Shown here piece after piece: positions 63,728 to 64,000 of a DNA stretch of 64,000 nucleotides (position 1 is the stretch's first letter; each line of letters starts with the position of its first letter). The position numbers and the translations under genes are program-made. The notes under the pieces are model-generated. The model was given only the letters and a program-made list of their open reading frames with translations. It did no database searches and was not told the DNA's origin. Source of the DNA: CAYVIB01 sp964451365 (GTDB lineage: Bacteria > Pseudomonadota > Gammaproteobacteria > Pseudomonadales > Cellvibrionaceae); NCBI GenBank assembly GCA_964451365.1, contig CAYVIB010000001.1, forward strand, positions 62,001 through 126,000, in the 5' to 3' direction.

Positions 63728-64000
63728 TGAACGAACTTGATATGAATTCAATTGCTATCGTTGGCATGTCCATTCGTGTCCCGGGTGCCGCGTCGCTGGC
63801 CGAATATTGGAACTGTATTCGCTCCGGCTTCGATCCGGCCATTGAATTAAACGAAGAGGAATTGCAACTGGCGGGCGTTCCGGAAAGTGTCTATACACAT
63901 CCGGCTTATGTCAAGCGAACGGTTAAACTGGAAAACGTTGAAAGCTTTGACGCTGACTTTTTCGATATCCTGCCAGCGGAGGCGGAGATAACGGATCCCC
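63727..64000 (+). CDS. PKS ketosynthase, 5' part cut by window edge
   Basis: The ATG overlaps the NRPS stop (TAATG). The first 91 residues (MNELDMNSIAIVGMSIRVPG, SFDADFFDILPAEAEITDP) are the start of a KS domain, so the chain goes on to polyketide extension after the thiazole. The rest lies outside the window. Confidence 0.9.
   Translation, partial: MNELDMNSIAIVGMSIRVPGAASLAEYWNCIRSGFDPAIELNEEELQLAGVPESVYTHPAYVKRTVKLENVESFDADFFDILPAEAEITDP

Overview
The window comes from a marine-type gammaproteobacterium, probably of the Cellvibrionales (Teredinibacter/Saccharophagus/Microbulbifer-like). The basis is the housekeeping order carA-carB-greA ... yhbY<>rlmE-ftsH-folP-glmM-tpiA-secG-tRNA-Leu(GAG), together with protein sequences close to Pseudomonas/Cellvibrio homologues. 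This placement is inference; no 16S gene is present.

1-16240 is core chromosome. A truncated secreted lipoprotein runs off the left edge. It is followed by carAB and greA (+), a leftward BaeSR-like two-component system with a downstream lipoprotein gene, and then yhbY (-) diverging from rlmE-ftsH-folP-glmM-tpiA-secG (+). The block ends in tRNA-Leu(GAG).

16241-32817 is an integrative element inserted in the 3' end of that tRNA. The tRNA end is repeated at 32800-32817 (att duplication). A P4-type tyrosine recombinase lies just inside the left end, and candidate arm-type repeats (KGGTGCWA) sit inside both ends. The cargo is an AlpA regulator, many small unknown genes with structured leaders, three podovirus-like virion/ejection proteins (one built on an 11-residue repeat), a terminase-small-like HTH protein, a secreted nuclease, an ImmA-like protease, a SLATT-like membrane protein and a PrtN-like activator. 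No capsid, portal, large terminase or replication gene is visible, so this is either a deleted prophage or a satellite-like element.

32818-64000 starts with the tRNA's displaced terminator and then becomes a rightward hybrid NRPS/PKS cluster that runs off the right edge. Its left flank has a glycosyltransferase split by a frameshift (-) and a GAF/HATPase/REC/LytTR regulator. A 640-bp leader with two ops-like sites (GGCGGNAGCGTG) precedes an RfaH/NusG-type antiterminator. The likely model is that the antiterminator acts on its own leader so that a very long operon can be read through. The operon encodes a PLOD-type glycosyltransferase, a 1342-residue protein in which a PanP-like aspartate decarboxylase is inserted into an adenylation domain, an ABC-2 exporter, an MbtH protein, a type II thioesterase, a fatty-acyl-AMP ligase with ACP, a P450, a degenerate KS-AT-ACP protein, a 3649-residue NRPS (docking-C-A-T-C-A-T-Cy-A(Ox)-T) and the start of another KS. 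The expected product is an acylated peptide-polyketide with a cysteine-derived thiazole and probably a beta-alanine unit.

The most novel item is the adenylation domain interrupted by a decarboxylase (39530-43558). It appears to make beta-alanine and activate it within one chain. The ops-like leader next to its own RfaH-type gene is the second.
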